Part shown: in pieces, positions 7,819 through 17,537 of the stretch | Position numbering within the stretch: position 1 is the first letter of the stretch | How the letters are laid out: the number at the start of each line of letters is the position of its first letter | Origin: Nitrospirae bacterium MYbin3 | GTDB lineage: Bacteria > Nitrospirota > Thermodesulfovibrionia > Thermodesulfovibrionales > Dissulfurispiraceae | Assembly: GCA_002753335.1 (NCBI GenBank) | Contig: PEAD01000020.1 | Location: 1-57,501 of the forward strand | Length of the DNA: 57,501 bases | Direction of reading: 5' to 3' | Notes under the pieces: generated by a model | Told to the model about the DNA's origin: nothing | The model's database searches: none | What the model saw: the letters and a program-made list of their open reading frames with translations, nothing else | Translations under genes and position numbers: made by a program

Positions 7819-8582
7819 AACACCTCATCAGCATCAAAAACAGGCCCCTCTTTACAAACCCGTTTGTACTCATACTCAACGGCGGATGATTTTGACTTAA
7901 CAACACATCCCAGACAGGCGCCTATTCCGCAAGCCATATGCTCTTCAAGAGATACATAGCATTTAAGATTATTATGTTTTGCAATTTCGGCCACCTTCTT
8001 CAGCATCGGGTGTGGGCCGCATGCATAAACAGGCATTGACCGGCCTTCGTTTTTTATAAATTCTGACAGTTTGTCAGTAACAAGACCTTTCACTCCTGAA
8101 GAACCGTCGTCAGTGGTAGAAAAAGCTTTTGCCGAAAGTTTTGAGGCTTCTTCAAAACAGATAAGCTCTCTGACATTTCTTGCACCATAAAACAGCATCG
8201 CCTTTCCGCGTTTTTTTTCTAAAAGAGAATAGAGAGATGCTATGCCGACCCCACCGGCAACCGCTATGAACGGCCCCTCAGGATCCGGATATGCCTTGCC
8301 GAGAGGTCCGACAACATTTATAAAATCGCCCCTATTAAATCCTGCAATACTCGTAGTGCCCTTCCCCCTGACCCTGTAAAGAAACTGCAGGCATCCGTCA
8401 TTAAGCCTGAATATGCTGAAAGGCCTTTTGAGAAGAGGATCTGTTGAACGGCCTGATTCGAGCATATAGAATTGTCCGGGCAAAGGAACTGAAACTTCTG
8501 AAGCAGGTGACAGTGTTATAAGCTTGAATGACTCTGCTGCAAAGTTGTTGTCTATGACCTTTGCCTTAAAATGCCTACGCAA
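7812..8582 (-). CDS. pyrK: Dihydroorotate dehydrogenase B, electron transfer subunit
   Basis: The 256-residue protein has a ferredoxin-reductase-like FAD domain (GQFYMLESG and LKRPFSIFR, about residues 37-65), an NAD-binding domain starting near VAGGVGIASLYSLLEKK, and a C-terminal [2Fe-2S] site: CGIGACLGCVVK plus a fourth cysteine in YKRVCKEGPVF. It moves electrons from PyrD to NAD+. It overlaps greA by 8 bp and pyrD by 7 bp. Length and domain order are standard. Confidence 0.95.
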   Translation of the reverse strand: MRRHFKAKVIDNNFAAESFKLITLSPASEVSVPLPGQFYMLESGRSTDPLLKRPFSIFRLNDGCLQFLYRVRGKGTTSIAGFNRGDFINVVGPLGKAYPDPEGPFIAVAGGVGIASLYSLLEKKRGKAMLFYGARNVRELICFEEASKLSAKAFSTTDDGSSGVKGLVTDKLSEFIKNEGRSMPVYACGPHPMLKKVAEIAKHNNLKCYVSLEEHMACGIGACLGCVVKSKSSAVEYEYKRVCKEGPVFDADEVLW

Positions 8583-9048
8583 AGGTTATCTCTGTTATCT
8601 CGTATTCAAAAGTTCTGGCCGGAGCCTTTACCATGGCGGTATCGCCCACTTCCTTGCCTATCAATGCCTTGCCGACAGGAGAGCTTATAGAGATTTTTCC
8701 GCTCTTTACATCAGCCTCGTCAGGCCCTACAAGAATAAATTCAAACTCCTCATCCGCTCCGGTATCGTACACCTTAACCTTTGCTCCAAACGCCACCCTG
8801 GATTGATTGATCTTAGATGTATCTATCACATCAGCCATAGAAATCTTGGCCTGCAACTCCTCTATTCTGCCTTTGATGAACGACTGCCGTTCACGGGCCG
8901 CATGATATTCGGCATTTTCGGAAAGGTCGCCGTGAGCCCTCGCCTCAGCAATATCCTGAATGTTCCTTGGACGATCCACCTTGATGAGCTTGTCAAGCTC
9001 GTCTTTGAGCTTCTTGAATCCATCAGGGGTCATCGGTACACGAGTCAT
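8575..9048 (-). CDS. greA: Transcription elongation factor GreA
   Basis: GreA stimulates transcript cleavage by backtracked RNA polymerase. The 157-residue protein has the N-terminal coiled coil (residues about 5-75) with the tip motif GDLSENAEYHAA, whose two acidic residues act in the polymerase secondary channel, and a C-terminal FKBP-like domain with SSPVGKALIGKEVGD. It is the first gene of the pyrKD-thiSGEC operon, so its promoter should lie in the roughly 110 bp upstream. An AGGAG sequence precedes the start. Confidence 0.96.
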   Translation of the reverse strand: MTRVPMTPDGFKKLKDELDKLIKVDRPRNIQDIAEARAHGDLSENAEYHAARERQSFIKGRIEELQAKISMADVIDTSKINQSRVAFGAKVKVYDTGADEEFEFILVGPDEADVKSGKISISSPVGKALIGKEVGDTAMVKAPARTFEYEITEITFA

Positions 9049-9157
9049 AATCTGTATTGCTCTCCTTTAAAATCAGGTGATGCTTTTAAGAAATACATTA
9101 CCACTTTTAGCGTATTTTTTCAAAAAACCGTTTGAGAGTTTCAGGTTTGGCTATGTT

Positions 9158-9802
9158 TTATGGATTATGCCGACGTTTATGCTTAACAAACTCGATAATG
9201 CCAGGAAGGATAGAGAGAAAAATTATAACCAGTATGACAATAGTAAAATTCTTTTTAATAAAAGGGATATTGCCGAAAAAATATCCGCCGCCCACAAAAA
9301 ATACTATCCAGAATATACCGCCCACAACATTGTAGATAATGAATCTCCTGTATGACATGCGTCCGATGCCGGCAACAAAAGGTGCGAAGGTCCTGATTAT
9401 AGGCATAAACCGCGCTATGATTATGGTCTTGCCGCCGTGCTTTTCGTAGAACCTGTGCGTCCGTTCAAGATACTCTTTTCTGAAAAAACGAGAGTCCTCG
9501 TAATGAAAAACCTTCGGGCCTAGATAAAAACCTATCCAGTAGTTCAGCGTATCACCGGTTATCGCAGCCACAATCAGCAATACAGAGAGGAAAAAAGGAT
9601 CAAGAGATCCTAGCGCTGCAAAGGTTCCGGCCGCAAAAAGCAAAGAGTCTCCCGGAAGCAGCGGAGCAACCACAAGTCCTGTTTCACAAAATATGATCAA
9701 AAAAAGTATGGCATATGTCCATGCGCCATAGCTTCGTATGATCATGTCAAGATGCTTGTCGAGATGCAATAGTATGTCTATGAAAGCTGTGATTATATCC
9801 AT
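9158..9802 (-). CDS. DedA family membrane protein
   Basis: The 214-residue integral membrane protein carries the DedA/SNARE-associated signature: FCETGLVVAPLLPGDSLLF (about residues 38-56), GDTLNYWIGFYLG, EKHGGKTIIIARFMPIIRTF with the conserved R-F-x-P-x-x-R, and APFVAGIGRMSYRRF. About five membrane segments are expected. Members are lipid scramblases or flippases, including undecaprenyl-phosphate carriers, and affect envelope integrity; the exact substrate cannot be told here. It is transcribed away from the HD-GYP operon, with about 100 bp of shared upstream sequence. Confidence 0.92.
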   Translation of the reverse strand: MDIITAFIDILLHLDKHLDMIIRSYGAWTYAILFLIIFCETGLVVAPLLPGDSLLFAAGTFAALGSLDPFFLSVLLIVAAITGDTLNYWIGFYLGPKVFHYEDSRFFRKEYLERTHRFYEKHGGKTIIIARFMPIIRTFAPFVAGIGRMSYRRFIIYNVVGGIFWIVFFVGGGYFFGNIPFIKKNFTIVILVIIFLSILPGIIEFVKHKRRHNP

Positions 9803-9903
9803 AACCGGAATTCATTATCATAACACAGAGATTCATTTTCCTTGTAAAGCTCACATGTTTGCGATAAAATAAATAACAGCACCTCACATTACCGGATATT
9901 TAC

Positions 9904-11136
9904 ATGGTCGATGAAAAAGACAAACTAAAAAGAATTATAAATATCGGCATCGAACTTGCCGGAGTTAAAGATATAGATGTTCTGCTCGAACGAATCCTAT
10001 CCGAAGCTCGTGAGTTTGCAAACGCAGACGCGGGCTCGATATACATAAAGTATGAGGACAGGCTCAAGTTCAAATACACGCAGAACGACACTCTGCAAAG
10101 CAAACTGCCAAAAGGCAAAAAGCTTATCTACTCAACCTTCACTGTTCCTATAAACAACGCGTCTATTTCGGGCCATGTAGCCCACACTGGAGAAATTACT
10201 AATCTCCCCGACGTCTATTCTTTGGGCAATGTATATCCATTTTCATTCAACCGCAGTTTTGACGAAATGACAGGATACAGGACCAAGTCGGTGCTGACGA
10301 TACCGCTCAAAACAAACAGGGGAGATATTACCGGAGTTCTTCAGCTGATAAACTGCACCGATGCATCCGGAAATGTAATCCCGTTCCCCAAAAATGAAGA
10401 GCCATTGATTGTACATTTTGCGAATTTGGCAGCAATGGCGATAGAGAGGGCACAGATGACGCGCTCTATGATCTTAAGAACAGCCAAGATGGCAGAACTC
10501 AGAGATCCAAAGGAAACCGGCGCCCATGTCAACAGGGTAGCCTCTTACTCTATAGAAATATACGAAAAATGGGCGATTAACAGGGGAATAAGCCAGCAGG
10601 AAATAGAACCCAAAAAAGATGTCCTGCGCATGGCTGCAATGCTGCATGATGTCGGCAAAGTTGGCATTACTGATGCCATACTAAAAAAACCGGCCCGCTT
10701 AACTCCCGAAGAGTACGAAATCATGAAGAAACACACCATTCTCGGAGCCCAAATGTTTGCGGACGTTTATTCAGAATTTGATGAATCATCAGCGATAGTG
10801 GCGCTGAATCACCATGAACGATGGGACGGCAACGGATATCCGGGACATGTAAACCCGTTTACAGGAGCTCCGCTATCCGGATACGAAAATGAATCTGGAA
10901 AGGCGCGGGGAAAGAAAGAGGAAGAAACCCATGTCTTCGGTAGGGTCGTGGCGGTTGCGGACGTTTATGACGCTCTGAGTTCAAAGCGTGTGTATAAAGA
11001 GAAGTGGGAAGAGTCTGAAGTCTTGGAGACATTGAGAAATGAACGAGGTAAGCAGTTCGACCCGGAAATGATAGATGCTTTTTTATCGGTCTTGGATGTG
11101 ATAAAAAGCATATCCGAACGCTATCCTGAACACTAA
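9904..11136 (+). CDS. GAF domain HD-GYP cyclic-di-GMP phosphodiesterase
   Basis: The 410-residue protein has an N-terminal GAF sensor (about residues 22-185, with ADAGSIYI and SVLTIPL) and a C-terminal HD-GYP domain (about 190-400) with MLHDVGKVG, HTILGA and HHERWDGNGYPG intact. HD-GYP domains hydrolyse cyclic di-GMP with a di- or tri-nuclear iron site. It has no membrane segments. It is the first gene of a plus-strand operon with a second GAF-HD-GYP gene 2 bp downstream, then a heme kinase and a response regulator, suggesting control of cyclic-di-GMP by redox or ligand signals. Confidence 0.92.
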   Translation: MVDEKDKLKRIINIGIELAGVKDIDVLLERILSEAREFANADAGSIYIKYEDRLKFKYTQNDTLQSKLPKGKKLIYSTFTVPINNASISGHVAHTGEITNLPDVYSLGNVYPFSFNRSFDEMTGYRTKSVLTIPLKTNRGDITGVLQLINCTDASGNVIPFPKNEEPLIVHFANLAAMAIERAQMTRSMILRTAKMAELRDPKETGAHVNRVASYSIEIYEKWAINRGISQQEIEPKKDVLRMAAMLHDVGKVGITDAILKKPARLTPEEYEIMKKHTILGAQMFADVYSEFDESSAIVALNHHERWDGNGYPGHVNPFTGAPLSGYENESGKARGKKEEETHVFGRVVAVADVYDALSSKRVYKEKWEESEVLETLRNERGKQFDPEMIDAFLSVLDVIKSISERYPEH

Positions 11137-11138
11137 AA

Positions 11139-12893
11139 ATGGACACATCAATCTATCACTCGGACAATGAAAACCTGAACAAGCTTCTCGACGGCATCGT
11201 CGCCGAGATGAATGGTTATGCGAAAGCACAGGGAATCACCTCTTCTCTTTCTGACACTGCCGACAATCCACTCACCGATACCCTCAGTGCAATAATCGGA
11301 AAGGTCAAAGATTATGCCGACACTCAACTGTCCCATATCACCAAGCTTAATGAAATAGGCATCGCCCTTTCTTCTGAACAGAATCTGCAAAAACTCCACT
11401 AAAAAATAGTTGATGAAGCGCGGGACTTTTCGACCGCCGATGCAGGAACGCTGTACATACTTAACGAAGAACAGCAATGCCTCGAATTCGCGATTGTTCA
11501 GAACGACACAATGAAAACACGTATGGGTGGCACGGCGGGGCCGATAACATGGCCGCCCGTTCCGCTGTCAAAAGACGGCCAGCCGAACTTCTCGAATGTA
11601 TCATCTTACGTTGCTGTTACCGGCGAGATAGTAAATATCCCTGATGTTTACGAAGCTGAAGGCTTTGACTTCACAGGAACCAAAAAATTTGATGCAGGGA
11701 CAGGCTACCGCTCAAAGTCCATGCTGGTAATCCCGATGAGGAACAAAGAAAACGAAATTATCGGCGTGCTTCAGTTCATAAATGCTATTGATGCTAAAAC
11801 AAAAGAGAGCATCCCGTTTGTGCGTGAAAATGTAGGGCTTATCGCTTCGCTCGCCTCACAAGCCGCAGTAGCAATAACAAATGTAAGGCTTTACCGTGAA
11901 CTGGAACACCTGTTGGATTCATTCATAAAAGCTATCGCTATGGCTATAGACGAAAAATCTCCATACACCGCTGGACACATACGGAGAGTGCAGGAACTTA
12001 CGATGGTGATAGCAAAGAAAATGAGCGAACAAACAGAGGGAGTGTTCAAGGATTTCTCGCTGAATGAGGATGAGCTCAAAGAATTGAGCATAGCAGCATG
12101 GCTGCACGATATAGGCAAGGTCACAACCCCCGAACATGTAGTGGACAAATCAACCAAGCTCGAAAAGATATCAGACCGTGCAGAGCTTGTATCTATGCGC
12201 TACGAGGTCATCAAAAGGGATACTCTTATAGAATATTACAAGAAATTGGTTTCTGATGAATGCGTCATCAACGAAGATAAAACCGCAGAAATCAAGAAAG
12301 AGTTCGAAGAGCGATACAACGCCATCGAAGACGAAAGAAAGTTCATCATGGCATGCAATCAACCGGGCGAGTTCATGGACGATGCAAAAATAGAGAGACT
12401 GAAAAGTATAGCAGAAAGAAATTGGAATGACGGCGAAGAGCCTAAACCTTTCATAACAGAAAACGAATTATACAACCTGTCCATTCGCAAAGGAACGCTG
12501 ACGACAGAGGAAAGAACGATAATAGAAAACCATGCTCTTGTAACTTCAAAAATATTAAAGAGCCTGCCGTTTCCTAAAAAACTTATGAGGGTGCCTGAAT
12601 ACGCTGCTTTGCACCACGAAAAACTGGATGGAACAGGCTATCCCTTTGGTAAAAAAGCTGAAGAACTCACATACCAGTCCAGAATAATAGCTATAGCCGA
12701 CATCTTTGAAGCCCTCACAGCCAGCGACAGGCCTTACAAAAAACCGATGCCTATATCTCAGGCATTAAAAATACTGGGCTTTATGAAAAAAGACAAGCAC
12801 ATTGATGCGGACATCCTCGACTTCTTTATCAATGAGAAGATTTATAAAGAATACGCAGAAAAAGAGATTAAGCCTTCCCAGATAGACTGCTAA
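11139..12893 (+). pseudogene. Second GAF-HD-GYP gene interrupted by an in-frame TAA
   Basis: The reading frame is continuous from 11139 to 12893 except for a TAA at 11400-11402. Before it lies LSHITKLNEIGIALSSEQ, the start of a GAF domain; after it, in the same frame, KIVDEARDFSTADAGTLYI continues the GAF. The paralogue upstream has a glutamate at the matching place (LLERILSEAREF), so a GAA-to-TAA change explains it. The HD-GYP part is intact (WLHDIGKVT, HHEKLDGTGYPFG), with an insertion of about 90 residues after the HD motif. Translation could restart at ATG 11511 and give a 460-residue protein lacking the first part of the GAF. The next gene starts immediately at 12894. Confidence 0.75.
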
Positions 12894-14576
12894 ATGGTCA
12901 GCTCAAAGTTAAGCGTCAAAGTCATACTTACGTGCTCCCTCATTCTCACTATATCGCTCAGCATATCCTTTATACACATACAATCGCATCAGCAGCAAAT
13001 AATAGCTGGCCAGATAGAGAATGAGGCAAGAGTCTTATTCAAACAGATAGTTATCACAAGGCAATGGATAGCTGACCATGGCGGCATCTATGTGGAAAAA
13101 CTGCCGTGGACAAAACCGTCGCAATACCTTAAAAATCCCGAAATTGAGGATATAGGCGGAAAGCTGTACATAAAGAAAACACCTGCAATGGTTACAAAAG
13201 ATTTGGCCCAGTACACAAAAGACAGAGAGCTTTTCTGGTTTCATATCACAAGCCTTAAACTGATCAATCCTGAAAACGCGCCTGATGCTTTTGAAAAGGA
13301 TGCGCTTATACGTTTTGAAAAAGAAAACCTGAAAGAGATTAATACAGTAGAGATTATTGACGGAGCGAGCTACTTCCGATACATCGCCCCTCTTTATATT
13401 AAAGAGTCCTGCTTGCAGTGTCATGGCACTCAAGGGTATAAAGTGGGAGACGTAAGAGGAGCCATCAGCATAACGCTGCCTATGAGCAAAACCGTGGCGA
13501 TGATAAATGAGAATAAAAATTATATGTTTTTTGCAGGCATAATCACGGTCTTGGCCACTATGACCGCACTTTATTTCATGCTGAAGAAAGTTGTCCTCTC
13601 CCCTCTGAGCAATCTCAAAGAATCTATCAGCGAGTTTTCGAAAGGCCGTTACTCTGTCAACAATAATCTTAGAACAGGAGACGAGTTTGAGGATATATGC
13701 CGTGCGTTTGAGGATATGACCTCAAAGATCAACGAATACCATCACACACTCAATGAAAAGATAAACTCCGCCACCTATGACCTGACCGAAATGAACAAGA
13801 AGCTCAACAACGCAAACATGCTGCTTCAGGAGGCCAACGATAAAAAATCGGATTTTATTGCACGGGCCTCGCATGAGCTCAGAACTCCTCTGACTTCAAT
13901 AAAAGGGGCCATGGACTATATCTCGGCAAAACTCACAATATTTATCGATGAGAGCCCTGACCAGAAATCTATCGAAGACCTCCGCGTATTTTTTGATGTT
14001 ATCAAGAAAAATGCCGAGAGGCTGATACGAATGGTAAATGGCATGCTCGATCTTGAAAGAATAGAGCTCGATGCCTACGACTGGAAATTCGTCCCTGTGA
14101 ACCTCTCTCATCTTATAGCAGAAACACTAACCTACCTGCAGATAAATGCGGACGAAAAAGGCATCTTCTTCAGCGCCATAATACCCGAGCGTCTTCCTGC
14201 CTTGGTAGATGAGGACAGGATAAAGCAGGTGCTTATAAACCTGATATCAAACGCCATAAAGTTCAGCCCAGAGGGGTCAGAGATAATGCTGAAAGCCTAT
14301 ACCGAACACGGTTATATCGTTACAGAAGTCTGTGATGAAGGGGCAGGGATAAAACCTTCTTCAAAGGAACAGATATTCGAGAAGTTCTATAAAGAGGGCA
14401 ACAAAGAAGGCGCAGGGCTAGGACTTTCGATATGCAAAAGCATAATCGAGGCACACAAGGGTATAATAGATGTCAAAACTAACACCGAAAAAATAAGCGG
14501 CAGCTGTTTTTATTTCAAGATTCCTGAACAGGACCAAGACAGCCTTGAATCATCTGCCGCCGAGGAGGGAATGTGA
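12894..14576 (+). CDS. Heme-binding (DUF3365/Tll0287-like) sensor histidine kinase
   Basis: A 560-residue membrane kinase. There is a membrane segment at about residues 8-24, a periplasmic DUF3365 domain (about 30-195) with one c-type heme motif CLQCH in ESCLQCHGTQGYKVGDVRGA, a second membrane segment (about 205-227), HAMP (about 228-280), a coiled coil, HisKA with SHELRTPLTSIKGA (about 326), and HATPase with NLISNAIKFSPEG, DEGAGI and GAGLGLSICKSI. Such Tll0287-like sensors are thought to sense redox state or small ligands through the heme. Its stop overlaps the regulator gene by 3 bp (GTGA). Confidence 0.92.
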   Translation: MVSSKLSVKVILTCSLILTISLSISFIHIQSHQQQIIAGQIENEARVLFKQIVITRQWIADHGGIYVEKLPWTKPSQYLKNPEIEDIGGKLYIKKTPAMVTKDLAQYTKDRELFWFHITSLKLINPENAPDAFEKDALIRFEKENLKEINTVEIIDGASYFRYIAPLYIKESCLQCHGTQGYKVGDVRGAISITLPMSKTVAMINENKNYMFFAGIITVLATMTALYFMLKKVVLSPLSNLKESISEFSKGRYSVNNNLRTGDEFEDICRAFEDMTSKINEYHHTLNEKINSATYDLTEMNKKLNNANMLLQEANDKKSDFIARASHELRTPLTSIKGAMDYISAKLTIFIDESPDQKSIEDLRVFFDVIKKNAERLIRMVNGMLDLERIELDAYDWKFVPVNLSHLIAETLTYLQINADEKGIFFSAIIPERLPALVDEDRIKQVLINLISNAIKFSPEGSEIMLKAYTEHGYIVTEVCDEGAGIKPSSKEQIFEKFYKEGNKEGAGLGLSICKSIIEAHKGIIDVKTNTEKISGSCFYFKIPEQDQDSLESSAAEEGM

Positions 14577-15262
14577 ACCCAGCCCAGAATGTACTGGTCA
14601 TTGATGACGACACCGACATACTCACAGTTCTAAAGGCCAATCTCGAAATGCATAGCTATTCCGTAGCTACTGCAAGCTCGTGGAAGGAAGGCAAAAAAGC
14701 CCTGAGCAGCCAAAAGCCCGACCTCATCATACTCGACGTAATGCTGCCTGATGGAAACGGTGTAGAAATCTGCAGGGTAATAAGAGAAAAACATCCCTCC
14801 ATCCCTATAATTATGCTTACAGCAAAAGACAAGATTTCGGACAAGGTGATGGGGCTTGAAAGCGGTGCGGACGACTATATGGTCAAGCCTTTTGAAACGC
14901 TTGAGCTGATAGCCAGAATCAAAGCCTGCCTTAGGCGCACCCAGTCGAACGAAAATATCGAACAAATAACCATCAGAGACTTAAGCATAGACCTTAAAAA
15001 AAGAACATTAAAGATTAAAAACAAAGAAGTAATACTTACGCCTAAAGAATATGCACTTCTTTGTTACCTCGTGAACAACAGGGGCAGCGTAATAACGCGA
15101 GAAGCTATACGTGCAGAACTATGGAAAGACTCCAGCCTTTATTCATGGAGCAGGGTCATCGATGTGCATATACAGCACTTGAGGCAAAAGATAGAAAGCA
15201 ACCCCGCAGAGCCAGAATTCATACTCACCATATCAGGAATAGGCTACCGTTTTATAGAATAG
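14573..15262 (+). CDS. OmpR/PhoB-family response regulator
   Basis: The 229-residue protein has a receiver domain (VLVIDDDTDI at the start, phospho-acceptor Asp55 in IILDVMLPDG, lysine in MVKPFE) and a winged-helix DNA-binding domain (about 130-227, LTPKEYALLCYL and HIQHLRQKIE). It starts with GTG at 14573, preceded by GAGGAGGGA, and overlaps the kinase stop. It is almost certainly the partner of the upstream heme kinase; target genes are unknown. It is convergent with phoU, with only 6 bp between the stops. Confidence 0.93.
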   Translation: MNPAQNVLVIDDDTDILTVLKANLEMHSYSVATASSWKEGKKALSSQKPDLIILDVMLPDGNGVEICRVIREKHPSIPIIMLTAKDKISDKVMGLESGADDYMVKPFETLELIARIKACLRRTQSNENIEQITIRDLSIDLKKRTLKIKNKEVILTPKEYALLCYLVNNRGSVITREAIRAELWKDSSLYSWSRVIDVHIQHLRQKIESNPAEPEFILTISGIGYRFIE

Positions 15263-15268
15263 AAAAAT

Positions 15269-15934
15269 CTACTTCTCTTCAGGCTTGGCCATGTGCCTGA
15301 TAATCTTCCCTTCCACAAGATAGATCACCATTTCGGCTATATTTGTAGCATGGTCGCCGATACGCTCGATATACTGGGCGATAAAACTTATCTTCATAGC
15401 CCTTGAAACAGTAGCAGGGTCACGCACCATATAAGATATCAGCTCTTCAAGTATTCCGAATTTCAGGTCGTCAACCTCATCGTCCCTTGAAATCACGTTG
15501 TTTGCAAGCCTCTTGTCACCATTAACAAGGGCGTCAAGCGCATCCCTTGTCATTCTCTGCACAATCTCCTTCATTCGAGGGATATCTATGTAAGGCTTTA
15601 ATATAGGCTCATCATTAAGCTCCAGCGCCCGCTCTGCAATATTCACAGCCTGATCCGCCATCCTCTCAAGGTCGGTCGTTATCTTCATTGCGGTGGTTAT
15701 GAACCTTAGGTCGGTAGCCTTTGGCTGTCTAAGCGCTATGAGTCTTATAGCGTCCTCATCCACCTCCACATCGAGAGCATTTATTACATGGTCGCGCTCG
15801 ATAACTTTCTTGGCTAGTTTACTATCCCTTTCGGTAAGGGCCGAAACAGAATCCCTTATCGCCTCTTCCACAAGCCCGCCCATTTTCAGTATCTTTTCTT
15901 TAAGCTGTTTCAGCTCTTCATCAAATACGGCCAT
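15269..15934 (-). CDS. phoU: Phosphate transport regulator PhoU
   Basis: PhoU links the PstSCAB transporter to the PhoR kinase and shuts the Pho regulon down when phosphate is plentiful. The 221-residue all-helical protein contains two copies of the PhoU repeat, each with the metal-binding E/D-x-x-x-D pattern: VIERDHVINALDVEVDEDAI and VISRDDEVDDLKFGILEELI. The length is normal. It is the last gene of the pstSCAB-phoU unit and starts 1 bp into the pstB stop. Confidence 0.95.
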   Translation of the reverse strand: MAVFDEELKQLKEKILKMGGLVEEAIRDSVSALTERDSKLAKKVIERDHVINALDVEVDEDAIRLIALRQPKATDLRFITTAMKITTDLERMADQAVNIAERALELNDEPILKPYIDIPRMKEIVQRMTRDALDALVNGDKRLANNVISRDDEVDDLKFGILEELISYMVRDPATVSRAMKISFIAQYIERIGDHATNIAEMVIYLVEGKIIRHMAKPEEK

Positions 15935-16698
15935 TATCCAAACCTCCCCGTAATATAATCTTCCGTAAGTTTTTCGGTGGGTGCAGTAAAAATCTTTTCG
16001 GTCTTGTCAAACTCTATCAACTCACCCAGCATCATGAAGCCGGTCCAGTCGGATATTCGGGCAGCCTGCTGCATATTGTGTGTGACTATAATAATCGTAA
16101 CATTTTTTTTCAGCTCGACGATAAGCTCCTCAATCTTACCGGTGGAAATAGGATCGAGCGCTGAAGTGGGTTCGTCAAACAGTATTATCTCCGGCTCTAC
16201 CGCAAGAGCCCGTGCTATGCACAGCCTCTGCTGCTGTCCGCCCGAAAGCTCATAGGCGCTGACATTTAGCTTGCCGAACACCTCGTCCCATATCGCGGCA
16301 TTCCTGAGCGCCTTTTCAACTCTTTCAGAAAGCTCTCCCCTGCTCTTTATACCCTTCAGCCTGAGTCCGTAAGCTATATTGTCAAATACGCTCATCGGAA
16401 ACGGTGTGGGCTTCTGAAATACCATGCCTATTCTGCTCCTCAGGCTTATAATATCCACGTCCTTGCTGAGGATATTCCTGCCCTCAAATATTACCTCCCC
16501 TTCATACCTGTTCTTAGGATAAAGGTCATGCATCCGGTTGTAGCATCTAAGCAGAGTGGTCTTGCCGCAGCCCGAAGGCCCGATTAAGGCCGTAACCTTT
16601 TTTTTGTAAGCGGCGATGTTCACGTCTTTTATAGCATGCACATTGCCGCTGTAATAAAAGTTGAGGCCCTTCGCCTCTATATCAACAATTTCAGCCAC
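15934..16698 (-). CDS. pstB: Phosphate ABC transporter ATP-binding protein PstB
   Basis: The 254-residue ABC ATPase energises phosphate uptake. Walker A is [13 protein letters not shown] (about 36-48), the Q-loop is [12 protein letters not shown], the signature is [15 protein letters not shown], and Walker B is [13 protein letters not shown], followed by the switch histidine in [10 protein letters not shown]. The family-specific NRMHDLYP and DYITGRFG end are present. It shares one base with pstA and one with phoU, showing a tightly packed operon. Confidence 0.97.
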   Translation of the reverse strand: MAEIVDIEAKGLNFYYSGNVHAIKDVNIAAYKKKVTALIGPSGCGKTTLLRCYNRMHDLYPKNRYEGEVIFEGRNILSKDVDIISLRSRIGMVFQKPTPFPMSVFDNIAYGLRLKGIKSRGELSERVEKALRNAAIWDEVFGKLNVSAYELSGGQQQRLCIARALAVEPEIILFDEPTSALDPISTGKIEELIVELKKNVTIIIVTHNMQQAARISDWTGFMMLGELIEFDKTEKIFTAPTEKLTEDYITGRFG

Positions 16699-17537
16699 TA
16701 TTTAAGCCTCCAACTGATTAAAATTCTTCCGACTATTGTAATCAAAAGCACAGTTGCGGTTATCACAAAAGAGGCGGCCCACGCCTGTGCATGCCAGTCG
16801 TCATAAGGCCCCATAGCATACTGGAAAATAGTAGCGGTAAGTGATGATATAGGTCCGTTCATGTTTAAAGAGAAATAAGCGTTATTGAAAGATGTGAACA
16901 GCAGTGGAGCCGTCTCTCCTGCCACACGCGCAACAGCCAAAAGTATGCCGGTGAATATTCCGGTTGCAGCCGCCCTGTAAACCACCTGTATTATCACCTT
17001 GTAGTAAGGCGCGCCGAGCGCAAAAGCGGCCTCGCGGAGCGTCCACGGCACAAGCGAAAGCATATCCTCCGTAGTCCTCAATACAACCGGGATCATTATT
17101 ACCGCAAGGGCTGTAGCCCCTGCCCAACCGCTGAAATGGCCCAATGGTTTAACTAGCACAGCATATATAAATGTTCCGATAACAATAGAAGGAACACTCA
17201 CCATAATATCAGAGAGTATGCTTACAACCGCAGCAACTCTCGTGCCTCTTGCATATTCGGCCAAGAAAGTGCCTCCAAGAACTCCAAAAGGAACTCCAAT
17301 GAGCGTAGCAAATAATGTAATAAGCATCTGTCCTGCAAAGGCGTTTCTCAACCCTCCGCCCTCCACTCCCGGTGGCACAGGATCGCTTATAAACAGGCTT
17401 AGCTTTAATGCGCCTATCCCGTGGATCAAAACATCTCCTAATATAAATACGAGCCAGGAGATACCGGAAAAAGCGGCTAAACTGCTCAAAAAAAGCGCGA
17501 TAATATTCTCAGCCTTTCTTCTTCTCTCAATATTCAT
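16698..17537 (-). CDS. pstA: Phosphate ABC transporter permease PstA
   Basis: The 279-residue inner-membrane permease has about six membrane segments and the permease EAA-like loop in [20 protein letters not shown], with the PstA signature [18 protein letters not shown] and PLLFTSFNN. It forms the channel together with PstC. It overlaps pstC by 4 bp and pstB by 1 bp. Confidence 0.95.
   Translation of the reverse strand: MNIERRRKAENIIALFLSSLAAFSGISWLVFILGDVLIHGIGALKLSLFISDPVPPGVEGGGLRNAFAGQMLITLFATLIGVPFGVLGGTFLAEYARGTRVAAVVSILSDIMVSVPSIVIGTFIYAVLVKPLGHFSGWAGATALAVIMIPVVLRTTEDMLSLVPWTLREAAFALGAPYYKVIIQVVYRAAATGIFTGILLAVARVAGETAPLLFTSFNNAYFSLNMNGPISSLTATIFQYAMGPYDDWHAQAWAASFVITATVLLITIVGRILISWRLK

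Noticed and set aside
11400-11402. Programmed readthrough or pyrrolysine-like decoding of the TAA
   Set aside because: TAA is not known to encode Sec or Pyl, and a point mutation or sequencing error is simpler.
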